Source: Panagrolaimus kolymaensis (Eukaryota > Nematoda > Chromadorea > Rhabditida > Panagrolaimidae). From it: a stretch of 64,000 bases of DNA. The notes beneath the pieces were generated by a model that did not search any database, was not told the origin of the DNA, and worked only from the letters and a program-made list of their open reading frames with translations. The stretch covers positions 4,526,001 to 4,590,000 of the forward strand of contig JAJQJQ010000003.1 in the NCBI GenBank assembly GCA_028622995.1, in the 5' to 3' direction. Position numbers and translations under genes: made by a program. Below, piece by piece: positions 1 to 10,952 of the stretch (positions are counted from its first letter, which is position 1; every line of letters starts with the position of its first letter).

Positions 1-1208
1 AATTTTCTCAAAATTTATTGAATCATTTGAAGCCGGTTTAGAAAGCGAAAAGAAACAATTACGTTGCTTTTTACCATATGATTCCCAAGAAAAAAAACTT
101 TTGGAAAAAGCTGTTCCGGTATTTGAAAATTTTAGAATAAAAAAGGATATCAAAGCTAAACCTGAAACATCGAATGGTAACATTTCTCTTTATTTTGTTA
201 CCTAGCAAATATTTTTTTAGCAACTACCCTGCCATCGCCGAACATGCAACGAATTTTATTAGATCCTAAAAGAAAGCTTTTACTCACAAAAAATCGCGAA
301 TATTTTATTGTGTCCTTTAAAAAATCTTCAGTCAAAGTTGTAGGAATGATTCACAAAGCGTCAAATACATTAGAAAAACCAAGTTTAGTAAATTTGAAAA
401 AAATTACTTTGGATAAAATGGATCGGACAATTGATAAAATTTATAATGGGTTTCTTCTCCAAGCTAGAATTATTGATTGGGCTGTTACCACGGATGGAAT
501 TAATACAGTTATTGAAGATGAAAATGGTGATCTTGAAAGGTTTATTTTAACTTTTTTACATATCTTGAGTTACGCTTTGGGTTTACCAACATAATGGGAT
601 TATGGGAAGAAGTTGAGCTACCGGTTATGCAAGTTTAAATGTAAAAGTTATTTTTAACAAAACATTTATGCATAATACTTTAATCCTTCTGATTTTTTTT
701 TTCACGTACATCAAAAAAAAGACGAAATAAAAATGAAAATTATGGGAAAGGACGATATTAACGTAATAACGATTTTATTTTATTTAGATTGATAGTGTAT
801 AATTGGTCTCAAGCGCAAGATGAAAAAGAAGTTGTGAAGAACTTTCGTCCAAATTGCATGATCTCAATTAAAAATCCTCATATGCAACTTGGTATGGGTT
901 TTACAACAGCAATTTGTGTGGAAAATCCTGAGCTTATTAATTTTGGTGAGATTATATTTTCATTTTTAGAGCATTTTTGTTCACTAAGCACATACTTACA
1001 AATTTTAGATAACACATCATCTGATAAACAATGCCATTGTTGCGGAAAAGACGAAACAAAATTAATCCCTTGTTATGATTGTCACATGTCTCTATATTGT
1101 TCGAAAGCTTGCCAAAAAATTGATTTCAACATCTTCAATCACAAAGATGTTTGCAAATATCTCAAACCTTTTTCCAGCATGACTTATAATTCACTTTTGC
1201 ATTCTTGA
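1..1208 (+). CDS. MYND-finger protein, 5' end missing
   Basis: Exons are about 2-176, 221-539, 788-945 and 1009-1208; the gene enters from the left edge. The last exon holds a MYND zinc finger: CHCC, CYDC, then CSKAC and an H-x3-C end, all expected zinc ligands. Joining 539 to 788 across a 248-bp intron restores the stretch EDENGDLERLIVYNW. I know this pattern (EDxxGDxERLxxYN, then an IKxPxx module) from TPR/SET/MYND-type proteins, so the gene probably belongs there. MYND fingers bind proline-rich partner peptides. No SET domain is visible in the part present. Alternative: another MYND adaptor. Sure of MYND, less sure of the family. Confidence 0.75.
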
Positions 1209-1346
1209 TTTACTTAAGTACGGTTAACCCAATTATCGTATTTTAAAAGTTTATTATACATGATCCATGTGTCTGTCATTTCAAAACATAAAAAAAAGAA
1301 GCTAAATCCAAAAAAACTTTTTTGTACAATTTTGATTTACATTTTT

Positions 1347-1712
1347 TTAATAATATGAAACATAGCAAGCAGCTCCTTGAGTGGGGAAATATCCTCGAAC
1401 GTAAGCAAGAATTTCACATTTGAAAGTAAAATCATTAATTTTATACAAGTTAACTGCTTGACAATCATGTTGCACACATGCTAGTTTGCATTCATCAATA
1501 TCTTGAACGCTGGGGATTTCGTATACTTTGCCTCCACGACACTCGGTATATTGCATGAGATGGAAAGGTTTATCATTTACATATTGCATTTGGGGAAGAG
1601 CTAAAATATTACAAAAGCATAAATACTGTATATTTTTTCCTTGAACAAAAAACTTACAAACGCAACAATTAACGAGACCAAAGATGAAGAGAATGCTCCA
1701 AGCGCTGAACAT
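1347..1712 (-). CDS. Small secreted PAN-like protein
   Basis: Two exons, 1712-1658 and 1600-1347, separated by a 57-bp phase-1 intron; 102 aa. The N-terminus (MFSAWSILFIFGLVNCC) is a clear signal peptide. The mature part has the spacing of a nematode PAN/apple-like module: C-R-G near its start, then ECKLACVQHDCQAVNLY, and CEIL followed by a late Cys. PAN modules bind protein or carbohydrate outside the cell. An in-frame ATG at 1757 would add 15 residues, but a TATA-like box at 1759-1766 lies directly over it, which favours the start at 1712. Family assignment rests on cysteine spacing only. Confidence 0.7.
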   Translation of the reverse strand: MFSAWSILFIFGLVNCCVCKFFVQGKNIQYLCFCNILALPQMQYVNDKPFHLMQYTECRGGKVYEIPSVQDIDECKLACVQHDCQAVNLYKINDFTFKCEILAYVRGYFPTQGAACYVSYY

Positions 1713-1758
1713 GATGGTTTTGAACGTAAGTGTGATAAGCATTGAATTGGAATTCACC

Positions 1759-1766
1759 TATTTATA
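1759..1766 (-). promoter_or_regulatory. TATA box of the PAN-like gene
   Basis: TATAAATA on the minus strand, about 47-54 bp upstream of the chosen ATG at 1712. That is the right distance for transcription to start near 1730. It supports the downstream ATG. Confidence 0.5.
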
Positions 1767-2602
1767 TGTTTTTTTTTTTGATTACTTAAAGCTAACAACA
1801 ATAAAAAAAGAGAAAGGAGTGTAAACACGCAAAGAGTTTTAAAGACCATTTACAAACATGATGGTCAAACATATAAAAAATAACAATAGGCTAAATGGAC
1901 ACAATAAGGAAAACGGAAAACATATATCAAAACAAAGACGAAACATTTGTTTATTTTGTTTAAAAGCAGCATAAATAAAAAAGATCAAGAATAATACGTC
2001 ACAAGTTTAAAAAGTAAGGTGCATTATGAAATGTTAAAAAAACAAGCTGGAATCGGAGCGACAAAGTCATGACGACAAGTTATTTGATTCTTCTTTTGAT
2101 TTTTTATTTAACAAAAAGACACCTTTTAAGGGTATCGAATGTACAAAAGAAAATCCATTTAAAAAATGATTCATTTATCCTGTTTTCTTAACGGTTTTTT
2201 TTCCTTCAACTATTTCAATGGTCTCGAAAGAAAAAAATGTTTCTATTGTCCGAGAAAAAAAAATGACGCTTTAGCACTCTAACAAATTTTCGAAGAAAAA
2301 AAATGATTGAATTTTAGAATATTTAAAAAAGTAGGGGTTCAGAAGCTTTAAATTATGATAAGAAACAAAATGATAAAAGATTTAAAAAGCTATAACAATA
2401 TCTCCTTTCAAGGAAATAAATTCATCATCTTTCAAATAACTTTTTTTGTAAAAAGGTTCAATATAAAAAAAAATTTATTAACAATTAACAAATTTTTAAA
2501 ATAGACTTTTATAACATAAATCTAACCGAGTAATACTAATAGAATTTAATATAGTCAGTAAATGATTATTAATTATTAAATATTATTAACTTTCATGGGT
2601 TT

Positions 2603-2899
2603 TTATCTGCTTCGCTCATTTCGAAGGACTTTTTCTCTTTCTTTTTCATGTTTCACATAGCTGATAGAATGTGGGCCCCATCTATGATTCCGCTTCACTC
2701 CGACCTTAAAAATTTATATTAAGTTATTTTTTTCTTATTGTAATCTAAAACTTACGTATTCAAATTTGGTAATGTCATCTTTTTTTGAAATCAAAGTAAA
2801 ATTAATAATAGCAGACAAAAGGAATAAAATAATAAAAAATATTAAAAAACAAAGTGGAGCACCAATGTAATCAATTAAATCAAATTCTTGCTTCGGCAT
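2603..2899 (-). CDS. 81-aa single-pass membrane protein
   Basis: Two short exons, 2899-2756 (48 codons exactly) and 2704-2603, joined over a 51-bp intron with GTAAG donor and TTTAAG acceptor; neither exon is long enough to stand out alone. The protein starts MPKQEFDLIDYIGAP, has one strongly hydrophobic segment at about residues 13-38 (LCFLIFFIILFLLSAII), then a basic tail ending VLRNERSR. It looks like a type III or tail-out small integral membrane protein. I do not recognise the family. Support comes from exact phase, good splice sites and the sensible membrane topology (acidic N-end, basic C-end). Confidence 0.6.
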
Positions 2900-4271
2900 T
2901 TGAGAATAAAAGATATGATTAAAACGTTGAAAATAACAAATAGAAAATAGTGCTGAAATAATAATTTAAAAAGCTTTAATAAAAAAAATTACACGCGCAA
3001 AGAGAGATTAAAATACATATATTGCCTCGTCACTGTCCAAAAAACTCTATTGACTTCTATTAAAGATAAATCTTTATTAAAAATGTTAAAAATTGTATTC
3101 AATGTTTGTTGCTTTTAAAATTTTGTATTTTCTTTTAATCATTATTTTAATTCACTAAACTAAAAAGCATTTGGTTTTACAAAATAGGAATCAAAAGCTT
3201 TTTTTTTCTAACTAACTAAATCTGTAATAAAATGAAAAAACAACCATATAATTTTTTAACATCGTAAAGCAAGGCTTTCTCAAAATGGGAATTATTAAAA
3301 TGAAAAAAACTTAAGCTTTAAATAGTTCGTAATGCGAAATAAATAAATAATAAATAAAAATAGCACGTGAATGTAAAAAAACAAGAAAAAAGCGTTAATA
3401 TACATTTCCAAAAGCGTTGAATAAGTTCGTTAAGGAAAGTTTAGCTTTTTCTTTCAGACAGGCAACATTTAACTTTTTATGTCTTTTCGGATAAAATGTC
3501 GATTGCAAGATGTGGTAGGAAAACAAAAATAAAAACCAAAAATGAGTTAAAAACATGTAAAAAATCTGGTGCGAAGTTGACTAACATAAAATATTGGCGA
3601 ATGGAAAAGCAGCTTTCCAAAAATTTATACCAACCACAAAAATTGATTATTTTTTCTTTTTTTATAAATCTTTACTTTACTTTTTTTACTCTTTAATACT
3701 TTGAAATTGGTATTTAGCATAAATAGGGTTCTAAATATATAAGCAAGATCTTTGGCCGCTTTCTTTTTTGTGGCATTAATCTGTCAAAAATAACACAAAA
3801 AAAGGTTTTGGTGGAAAGTAATGTATGCATTTACTTCTCTTTTTTGTATGTAAAGATTTATACGCCATTATAAAGAAGCAATTACTACATTATTATTTTT
3901 TTACTCAATACTTAAATAACCAAAGAAAAAAAAAGAGTATAGAAAACAATAACATAGCTGGCTTTCATTATAAATGAAATAATATTGAGTTTCATTCAAA
4001 GGAAATAATATTTATTATGGGTAACCAATCCTTCAGGAAAAAAGGTGCAATGCATATTTTTCTTATTTCCTTTTTTGTTATACTAAAACATGAGAAAAAG
4101 CTTGCTCATTGGCAATTTTTTTTTTACAACATTTTTTGTTTGCAAATATAATGCAATAGCTAAAACACAGAAGAAAATGGATTTGCTTTGTTTTTCATTG
4201 AAAAGTTGAATTAATGCATATTTTTTTTTAACCTCTTGTAATACAAAAATATTTTTATATACATATATTTA
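2900..4271. other. Intergenic, nothing recognised
   Basis: AT-rich sequence with many short A and T runs. The only open frame, 3496-3696 (+), is lysine-rich, has no recognisable domain and lacks splice support. I see no gene or ordered repeat. Confidence 0.5.
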
Positions 4272-5178
4272 TTAAATCATAGATGAAGAATTATTTACGC
4301 TTAAATAACTTTTAGCATCAACATATTTTAAATGTAACTGTTTTTTGTTTCCATTAATTTGCTGCTGCTGATTTCGCTTTCTTTCTTCTGCTTTTGCAAT
4401 GCGTTCCATTTTACCCATAGAAAATGCAATGTCCTAAAAATGCAAAAGTAAATTAATTTAATTTTTTATGTAACTTTTTTTTGTTGCAAAAAATAAATAA
4501 AGAAAATTAACTTGTTTTTTTTGTTTTTGGACATACCTGCAACACTCCATCAACATCGTCTTGAATTAAATGTGAAAGTTGCTGCGGATTTTTTTGTAAT
4601 TCTTCAACATCTTGAACTGAATTACAAAGATAGTTAAGAACATAATCGACTGGATTTATTTTATCTTCAATTCGTTGATATGTTATTAAACTTACAGGGC
4701 TAAATAATATTTAAAAATTTAAGTAATGCTAATCAAATTTGTCTAATTATACCTTAACAAAAGACTTATGGACTGTTTTTGATGAATTTCGTATACTCTA
4801 CGCCATTTTAATGTACCTATTGAAGATGAAATAATTGCAACACTTTTTTTGAAAATCTAAAAAATAAATAAAAGGACAATAGCATTTGTTAATGTTTTTT
4901 TTGAAGAAAATGAAACGCACCTTTTTAAATGAAACTATTGTTTTTTTATTTTGTTGGGTATCACTCGTTTCAATAATAGGTAGCATCCATTGTTTTCGGG
5001 CTGCTATAACACACAATGATTTTGAATCACTTTCACTTTTTTCATCTTCTTCATTTTTTTCGCGATAACATGATTCCAATGTTGAAGTCCATTGCCATGA
5101 ATCCACGCTTATGCCATCACTAAAATAATCTGAATGGGATAATGAAGTTGATGGAATTGAAGAACTGCAGGATGACAT
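4272..5178 (-). CDS. Unrecognised 228-aa protein
   Basis: Four exons: 5178-4921, 4856-4753, 4699-4537 and 4433-4272. All junctions keep frame. Residues 1-70 are Ser/Asp/Glu-rich and probably disordered. The middle (about 87-175) has regular helical character, with ISSSIGTLKWRRVYEIHQKQ, then YQRIEDKINPVDYVLNYL and VQDVEELQKNPQQLSHLIQ. The C-terminus is Lys/Gln-rich with a QQQQ run. No signal peptide or membrane span. The helical core resembles subunits of vesicle or cytoskeletal complexes in general style, but I cannot name a family. The real gene status is well supported by four consistent splice pairs. Confidence 0.7.
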
Positions 5179-7797
5179 TATTATTTCTTCTTAAAAATCA
5201 TATCAATGATTATTTATTAAACAATTTTTACGTAATTCATATATGTACATATTTGGAAAGTAGTCAAGAATATAATTGTAGCGTAACATTGCCTTAGGCA
5301 ATAGCGAGATCAGTTAACAACAATACTTTTTTTAACTCCCAAAAAATGGCTCGATGATTGACGTTGAATGTTGTCATATTTTTTTTTTCTCGGGAGCAAG
5401 AGACGAAAACACTTCTTCTTTTTTAATGAACCGGTGTTACGTCCATTAAAAGAAAAAAGTTAAAACAAAACATGGAAAAATTTAAAATAAAAAAGAAAGT
5501 AAAAGAAAAACAGCTTCTTTTTTTCATGAAAAAGCACTTTTCTCATTCACACGTTGGATGAAAGTTTTGTTATCAAAAAAGTTAATGCGCAATCATCATC
5601 ATCGTTCCACTAAATGCTGATGACAAGGAAAATTTTTTTATTCATTTTTATTTCTTTCGATTTTCACAATGCATTATTCGAATTCTTTTGTCGTTCGTTA
5701 AAAAAAGGTTAAAAAACCGCAACACAACCACGTAAGCTTGTTGGCTGCTGCGCAACCTTTGATTCACTCTCACTGACTTCTAAATTTGTTGTTATTCATT
5801 TTTTTTTCTGAGAAAGTTTTAAAATATAATGCATTCACATTTTTCGATCTTTGTTGATAATACACAACTAAAATAAAATGCAACAAAACTTAAATGTCAA
5901 ATCAATTAAAATATGCATTTCAAAGTGACTTTTTTCTTTTTTCTTTCTATTTCAATTTCTAAATGTATCTATCTTTCTATTCTTGCACATTTAACAATTT
6001 TCTTGCAATACTTTTATTTTCTAACAATCCCTTTTTTGGAAGAACACAATGATTATTCAAACTTGTTTTTTTATTCTTATAAATTTATAAATGCATTCTC
6101 TGCTTTTCTTTGCTTTGAACTTAATGTATTATTCTTTTTAGAAAAGAATAATTTTTTAAGGATCGTCGTGTCCTATTGTTCCATGTTCAACTCTTAACCT
6201 TCGAATCTACAATTTTGTTAACCGTGTATAAAATAGTCCTCAAAAAAGAGTATCTTGTCTAATTTTGTACAAAAATCTATCTACTCTCAAAGTAAGGGAA
6301 TGGAACTTGTTTTCTTTTTGTTGCCTTTTTTCCTAAAAAAACAACGTTTAAGAAAAAAAACCTAGGAAGAAAAATTTGACAGGAAAAAAACAATGCCCTA
6401 AGAAAAAATGAACCGAGACAAAAAAAAAGAAAGTTTATTCATAAAAAATACAAGAGACTAATCAATTACTATTTTTTGAAGTCTTGTAGCCCAAACTTAT
6501 AACCTGTTTTATATAGTTATTTTATTTAAGGAGATGCTGGTCACTGCGTTTTGTATGTACAACAATGTGTTTCATTTACTCATAGTGAAAGTTTTAAAAA
6601 AGATAATAAAAAAAGTCAAAACAAAAATATTTTATGATCTAACATAGACAGAATACTCAACATTTGACCTTTTGAAACAATAAAAAAAGTGCTGACGTAA
6701 GAATAATTTTTTTAAATGACGAGTTTAAAAGAAATAATAAATCTTTGTTTCCGCCAAACAGATACAAGGTTGATGATCACTGTGTTGGTTGAAGTATTGA
6801 AGAATCAAAGAACTCACAAAAATATGGAAAATAAACATGAAATTTTTTATAAAAATCCCAGATTTTGCCTAATTGAAAAAAATTACCAAAAGTTTTGGTT
6901 GATAAATTTTTCAAGGTTTTTAGATTTTAAAAAAAAAGAGCAGCAATAAATGTTAAAGGTTTAGAAATCGTAATTTTAAACTTTTATGGCCCATAAAGCT
7001 TTAATTGGAGTGTATATCAACAAATGTTTGTTTTACTTTCTTGAATAAATTTTATGGTACAATATTTTAGAAGTAATAAAATAAATTTAAGGTTATTTCA
7101 CAAAAATAAACAATAAGACAAATTCAACTTGGACCAGCGTGAGCGCGAAGCGCTCACGCTTGCCCCAACATTTGAAGGACGTTCACCAAGTTAAAATTTT
7201 ACTTTACGATTTTTTTGGTCTCTATAGTTATTTCTTTGTCATTTAATTATGCAATTGTTTTTTAAGAAAAAAAAGAAAAACCGTTTATTAAATTTTTTTA
7301 AAACACTAATTTCTGATTATAATCGCATCACTTTTAGGAAAACCCGAACATTATTGTTTAAACATTAAAGGCATACAACAGGTTTCCCTTTCGTTTGTCA
7401 TCTTCCTCTAACTATTGTCTACAAAGTTACTTTATTTTTCTTGCGACAATAATAATAATTTTGATCGAAAAAAAACACAAGAGAGACACGCCCTTAACTA
7501 AATGCCATCTTAAAAATACCGGTTTCTAAATAAAGTAGCGTGTATTGAAAGCAAGGCCACAACAATGAAATAAAGAACATGTTGCTCAAGATACAACAAC
7601 AATAACGACGACGACGACTCCTATGCCAAAATAATAGTTTTTTGTACGTTAATAAAACTTCAAAAAATGAAGGACGAACAAAATATTGTTCCAGTCCCTG
7701 AACTTTCTTTTCCTCCCAACTATTTAAGAAAGGAAGGTTGACCCAAACATCAGCATTTTGATTTATTCAGAAGCATCAACAGTTGCTCCTATTAACC
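5179..7797. other. Intergenic with one GC-rich hairpin
   Basis: AT-rich, with frequent A/T tracts. Frames at 5913-6197 and 6716-6949 have low-complexity or unstructured translations and no splice context. The only notable element is the inverted repeat at 7136-7160. A TATTTAAG at about 7722 lies some 70 bp upstream of the next ATG and could be its TATA-like element. Confidence 0.5.
7136..7160. repeat. GC-rich 11-bp inverted repeat
   Basis: AGCGTGAGCGC (7136-7146), a GAA spacer, then GCGCTCACGCT (7150-7160): a perfect 11-bp stem with a 3-nt loop. It is strikingly GC-rich compared with its surroundings. No T-run or gene end is associated with it. Confidence 0.85.
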
Positions 7798-8851
7798 ATG
7801 AAGCTTCAGTTTGTGCTTTTTGCAGCCTTAGTTATTTGTGTTTCTTCCAAAGCCAGTAAGATTATTTTAATCTTATTACTTTTTTAAAGCTATACATTTA
7901 GTTTTCAAACGCGACAACAAGTATGGAGATGAAGCCGTGGCTCCCGCTGCACCAGCTCCTCAAGAATCAGCCCCTGCCCCTGAACCTGCTCCAGCTCCAG
8001 TAGAACAAGCTCCAGCTCCCGTTGAACAAGCTCCCGCTGAGTCAGCTCCCGCTCCATCACAATCATCCGGATACCGCAAGAAACGTGGAAACAGTTATGG
8101 AGATGAAGCAGTTGCACCAGCAGCGCCAGCTCAAGAATCAGCACCGGCTCCAGCCCCAATGCCAGAAACAGCCCCAGCAGCTGTTGAACAAGCTCCTGCT
8201 GCATCAGCCCCTCAATCGCAATCATCTGGATATCGCAAAAAGAGAGATAACAGTTACGGAGATGAAGCCGTTGCCCCCGCTGCACCAGCTCCTCAAGAAT
8301 CAGCCCCTGCCCCTGAACCAGCTCCAGCTCCAGTAGAGCAAGCTCCAGCTCCAGTTGAACAAGCTCCAGCTGAGTCAGCTCCCGCTCCATCACAATCATC
8401 CGGATATCGCAAGAAACGTGGAAACAGCTATGGAGATGAAGCCGTTGCCCCCGCTGCACCAGCTCCTCAAGAATCAGCTCCAGCACCAGCTCCAGTTGAA
8501 CAAGCTCCAGCTCCAGTTGAACAAGCCCCAGCTGAGTCAGCTCCAGCACCATCTCAAAGCTCAGGTTACCGCAAAAAGCGTGACAATAGCTATGGTGATG
8601 AACCAGTTGCTCCAGCACCAGCGGCACATCAAGAATCAGCCCCAGCACCAGCTCAAGAATCTGCGCCAGCCCCAGCTCAAGAATCCGCCCCAGCACCAGC
8701 TCAAGAATCAGCTCCAGCAGCTGCTCCATCATACAGCGCCCCAGCTGAATCAGCTCCAGCACCAGCCCCAATGCCAGAGCAAGCTCCAGCACCAGCACAA
8801 CAAGCACCAGCTCCTGCAGCACCAGCCGCCGTTGAATCTTCTGGATATTAA
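7798..8851 (+). CDS. Secreted Ala/Pro repeat precursor with RKKR sites
   Basis: Exons 7798-7855 and 7902-8851, phase-1 intron of 46 bp; 335 aa. Signal peptide MKLQFVLFAALVICVSSKA is encoded almost exactly by exon 1. The rest is five units, each beginning with a basic site (KR or RKKR), then [DG]N[SK]YGDE[AP]V, then a 30-60-residue Ala/Pro/Gln/Glu stretch (APAP, PVEQ, AQESAPAP) and ending SSGY. Four internal SSGY copies are followed by RKKR; the last SSGY is followed by the stop codon. This is the layout of a proprotein cut by a furin/kexin-type protease into similar polypeptides. Function unknown; a cuticle, eggshell or luminal matrix role is possible. The long minus-strand frame over it is a shadow. 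Confidence 0.85.
7911..8848 (+). repeat. Coding tandem repeats, five units
   Basis: Units start at about 7911, 8086, 8245, 8419 and 8581, each at the AAC-x-x-TATGG-xGATGAA core. Units one and three are nearly identical at the DNA level over about 170 bp; unit five is the most divergent and contains its own short AQESAPAP subrepeats. This implies duplication or gene conversion within the gene. Confidence 0.8.
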
Positions 8852-9289
8852 AAATCTTACCAAAATGCATCTCATTTTTTACTGCCCCAACCTTTTTATA
8901 AAACTGCCTATTTTTTTCACATTTTTGTATAGTATCACTTTAGTTTGAAAACTTTCAAATAAAAAGTTAACATAATAGTCTTTTTTTAAACTTCACTTGA
9001 TCAAGCAAAGCCATAAATAAATAGATCATAGCCGAACGGGGTTTAAAGTATTATCGTACCAATCAGTTCCGTGGCAAATCTGTTTTTGGATGTACTTTAA
9101 ATGAAATGCTAAAAATATATCCTTTGTGCAAATCATATAACTTCCGTTAACACTTAAGTTAGTCTTTTTTTAAAGTCAATAGTTGTCCGCTATCGAATGT
9201 TTGCATTTTTTCGGGAAAAAATATTTTGATCCCACCTTTCCACTCAGCTGACCATTGTTGGGATGTTAAGAGGGTCTTCACTTTTCGGG

Positions 9290-9296
9290 TATAAAA
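9290..9296 (+). promoter_or_regulatory. TATA box of CC-domain gene
   Basis: TATAAAA after GGG, 78-84 bp upstream of the ATG at 9374. It is a good consensus in a suitable place, though distance to the true transcription start is not known. Confidence 0.5.
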
Positions 9297-9373
9297 TCAA
9301 AATAAACTAAAGATGAATGCATCCATAAAGCAAGTGTTCATATTTTTTTACCCTCAAATTTATCGTCGCAAAT

Positions 9374-9784
9374 ATGTCTTCCAAACTTGCTTTGTTCAGC
9401 GTTATTTTGATTATTTCCCTCATCAGCGTTGTTGCTTATGAGAAAAACACTGCTGTTGGTCCATGCATTCTTGGAAGATGTCAACCTAATCATGTTTGTA
9501 GCAATGGTGAATGCTACCCTAAAATGAGAGACTACAAAGCTGGTAACGCCGATTCCGATGTAAAAAATGCTATTGGACCTTGCGTTAATGAACTTTGCCC
9601 TCGTGGATATAATTGCATTGCAAACAAATGTTATAAAAGTTAGTTTACTAATTTTAATTGCATTTCTAACTTAACCTTTTAAGGCATCAAACGTTCAGCA
9701 GGTTTTGCAATTGGACCATGTATCGGAGGCGACTGCCCTCAAGGCTATAGCTGCAACAAAGTTGAAAATCAATGCTATGCTTAA
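9374..9784 (+). CDS. Secreted protein with three CC domains
   Basis: Exons 9374-9638 and 9684-9784; 121 aa. Signal peptide at residues 1-21 (MSSKLALFSVILIISLISVVA). Then three copies of the short nematode CC domain, pattern [AV][IV]GPC-x4-C-x5-C-x4-6-CY: AVGPCILGRC, AIGPCVNELCPRGYNC and AIGPCIGGDCPQGYSC. Each has four cysteines, expected to form two disulfides. The third copy is on its own exon behind a phase-1 intron and is preceded by a dibasic SIKRSAG, so it may be a later duplication or a processed unit. CC-domain proteins are known from nematodes; molecular role unknown. Confidence 0.85.
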
Positions 9785-9951
9785 TTTTCACTGATTTAAG
9801 CACTAAAATGATTACAACTCGAAAATGACCCCTAATTTATTAAAAATGCAATAATGATAAACATGAATATTTATATCAGGAATTTCAAAAAAATATGTAC
9901 ATAAAAAAATAAAGTTCAATTACTTTTAAAAAACGATTTTTAAAACAAATC

Positions 9952-10399
9952 TTAAGACATTCCAAATGGGTCTTCAGAAAGTTCGCTAATTTTGGGTGTT
10001 TCTAAGTTTGGTCGGCGCAAAGGAGGAAGAATAGGTGTTTCATTTGATTCACTGTAAACGAACCTAGTTTTGGATTTTAAAAAATAATAAACCTTTACCT
10101 ATCACTTGAAGATTCAACGTTATCCTTTACTTTAATAGCATCAAATGGATCCTAAATACCTTTTTAATAAATGTAAATCAGTAATAGATATTTAACAAAC
10201 TTGGATATTTTCAGGTAAAGTTCTAATAGGCAAAATTGGAATATCTTCACCTTCAACTTTTGATTCCACTGATTGATCAACAAATTTAACTAAATTAAAA
10301 AGCTATCATAGAGTTCCTAAAGTATCACTGCTTACTTGATTTACCATAACAGCTAGCAATGATTGCAATAGACATGAAAATAATGACGAAACGAACCAT
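9952..10399 (-). CDS. Small secreted protein with PILP...DPF repeat
   Basis: Four exons: 10399-10336, 10289-10201, 10151-10099 and 10051-9952; 101 aa, phases consistent. No exon is longer than 100 bp, so the gene is easy to miss. Signal peptide MVRFVIIFMSIAIIASCYG. The mature chain is acidic and has no cysteines. Two related segments are visible: DIPILPIRTLPENIQDPFDA and ETPILPPLRRPN...SEDPFGMS, each PILP followed by DPF. No known domain. It lies between two other secreted-protein genes, and like them has a phase-1 intron, here directly after the signal peptide. Confidence 0.72.
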
Positions 10400-10612
10400 T
10401 TTTTGAAACAACTAAACCGAAAAAATAAATTTGATCACCAATGGCTTCAACAATTATTTATTTGTTTTCTGCAGTATCTACTTGCTTATAGAAACGTGAA
10501 TTAACTCCACCTGCCCATTTTTTATAACAATTTATTAACAATAAAAAAGCATAAGACACTGTTGTTGACAACACATGAAACAGGTTTTCCTTCCTGGCCA
10601 AATTAGAAGTGA

Positions 10613-10628
10613 AAGCTCGGCCGAGCTT
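10613..10628. repeat. 16-bp perfect palindrome
   Basis: AAGCTCGGCCGAGCTT reads the same on both strands. It lies in the 553-bp divergent spacer between the 101-aa secreted protein gene and the SNF5 gene, 340 bp before the SNF5 ATG. It could be a dimeric factor site; there is no other evidence. Confidence 0.7.
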
Positions 10629-10952
10629 AACCATATAATTATCTTTTTGACATGTACATAACGTGTTTAATAGTGATTTTTTTATTATAGGAAAAAACAT
10701 GAAAACTTGCTTGGAAAAGATGCTAATTTAATTTGAATCTGAAGGTCGAAAAGAAAGTGAAAAATGGCTCTAATAATAAAAAAAGAATAAATCTTTCCGT
10801 ATAAGAAATTTCAATTGATTGTTCGCGCGAGAACAAATTGACAAATAATGAAGAAAAAAAGCCTTTGCCATTCATTCTATTTGAGCTTCAAAATATTATA
10901 TTCCTAGTATAGGATTGTTTCTTCACCATCACTATATTAGCTTTAATTAACG

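Noticed and set aside
5913..6197. 94-aa Phe/Ser/Leu-rich frame
   Set aside because: T-rich DNA gives long Phe/Leu frames by chance; no splice sites or domain.
7905..8870. 321-aa minus-strand frame rich in Leu/Glu/Val
   Set aside because: It is the antisense shadow of the Ala/Pro repeat gene; repeats in the plus frame, with signal peptide and intron, explain it. Two other plus frames there are also shadows.
10458..10700. 80-aa minus frame upstream of snfc-5
   Set aside because: No domain, no splice support, and it covers the palindromic spacer; probably promoter sequence.
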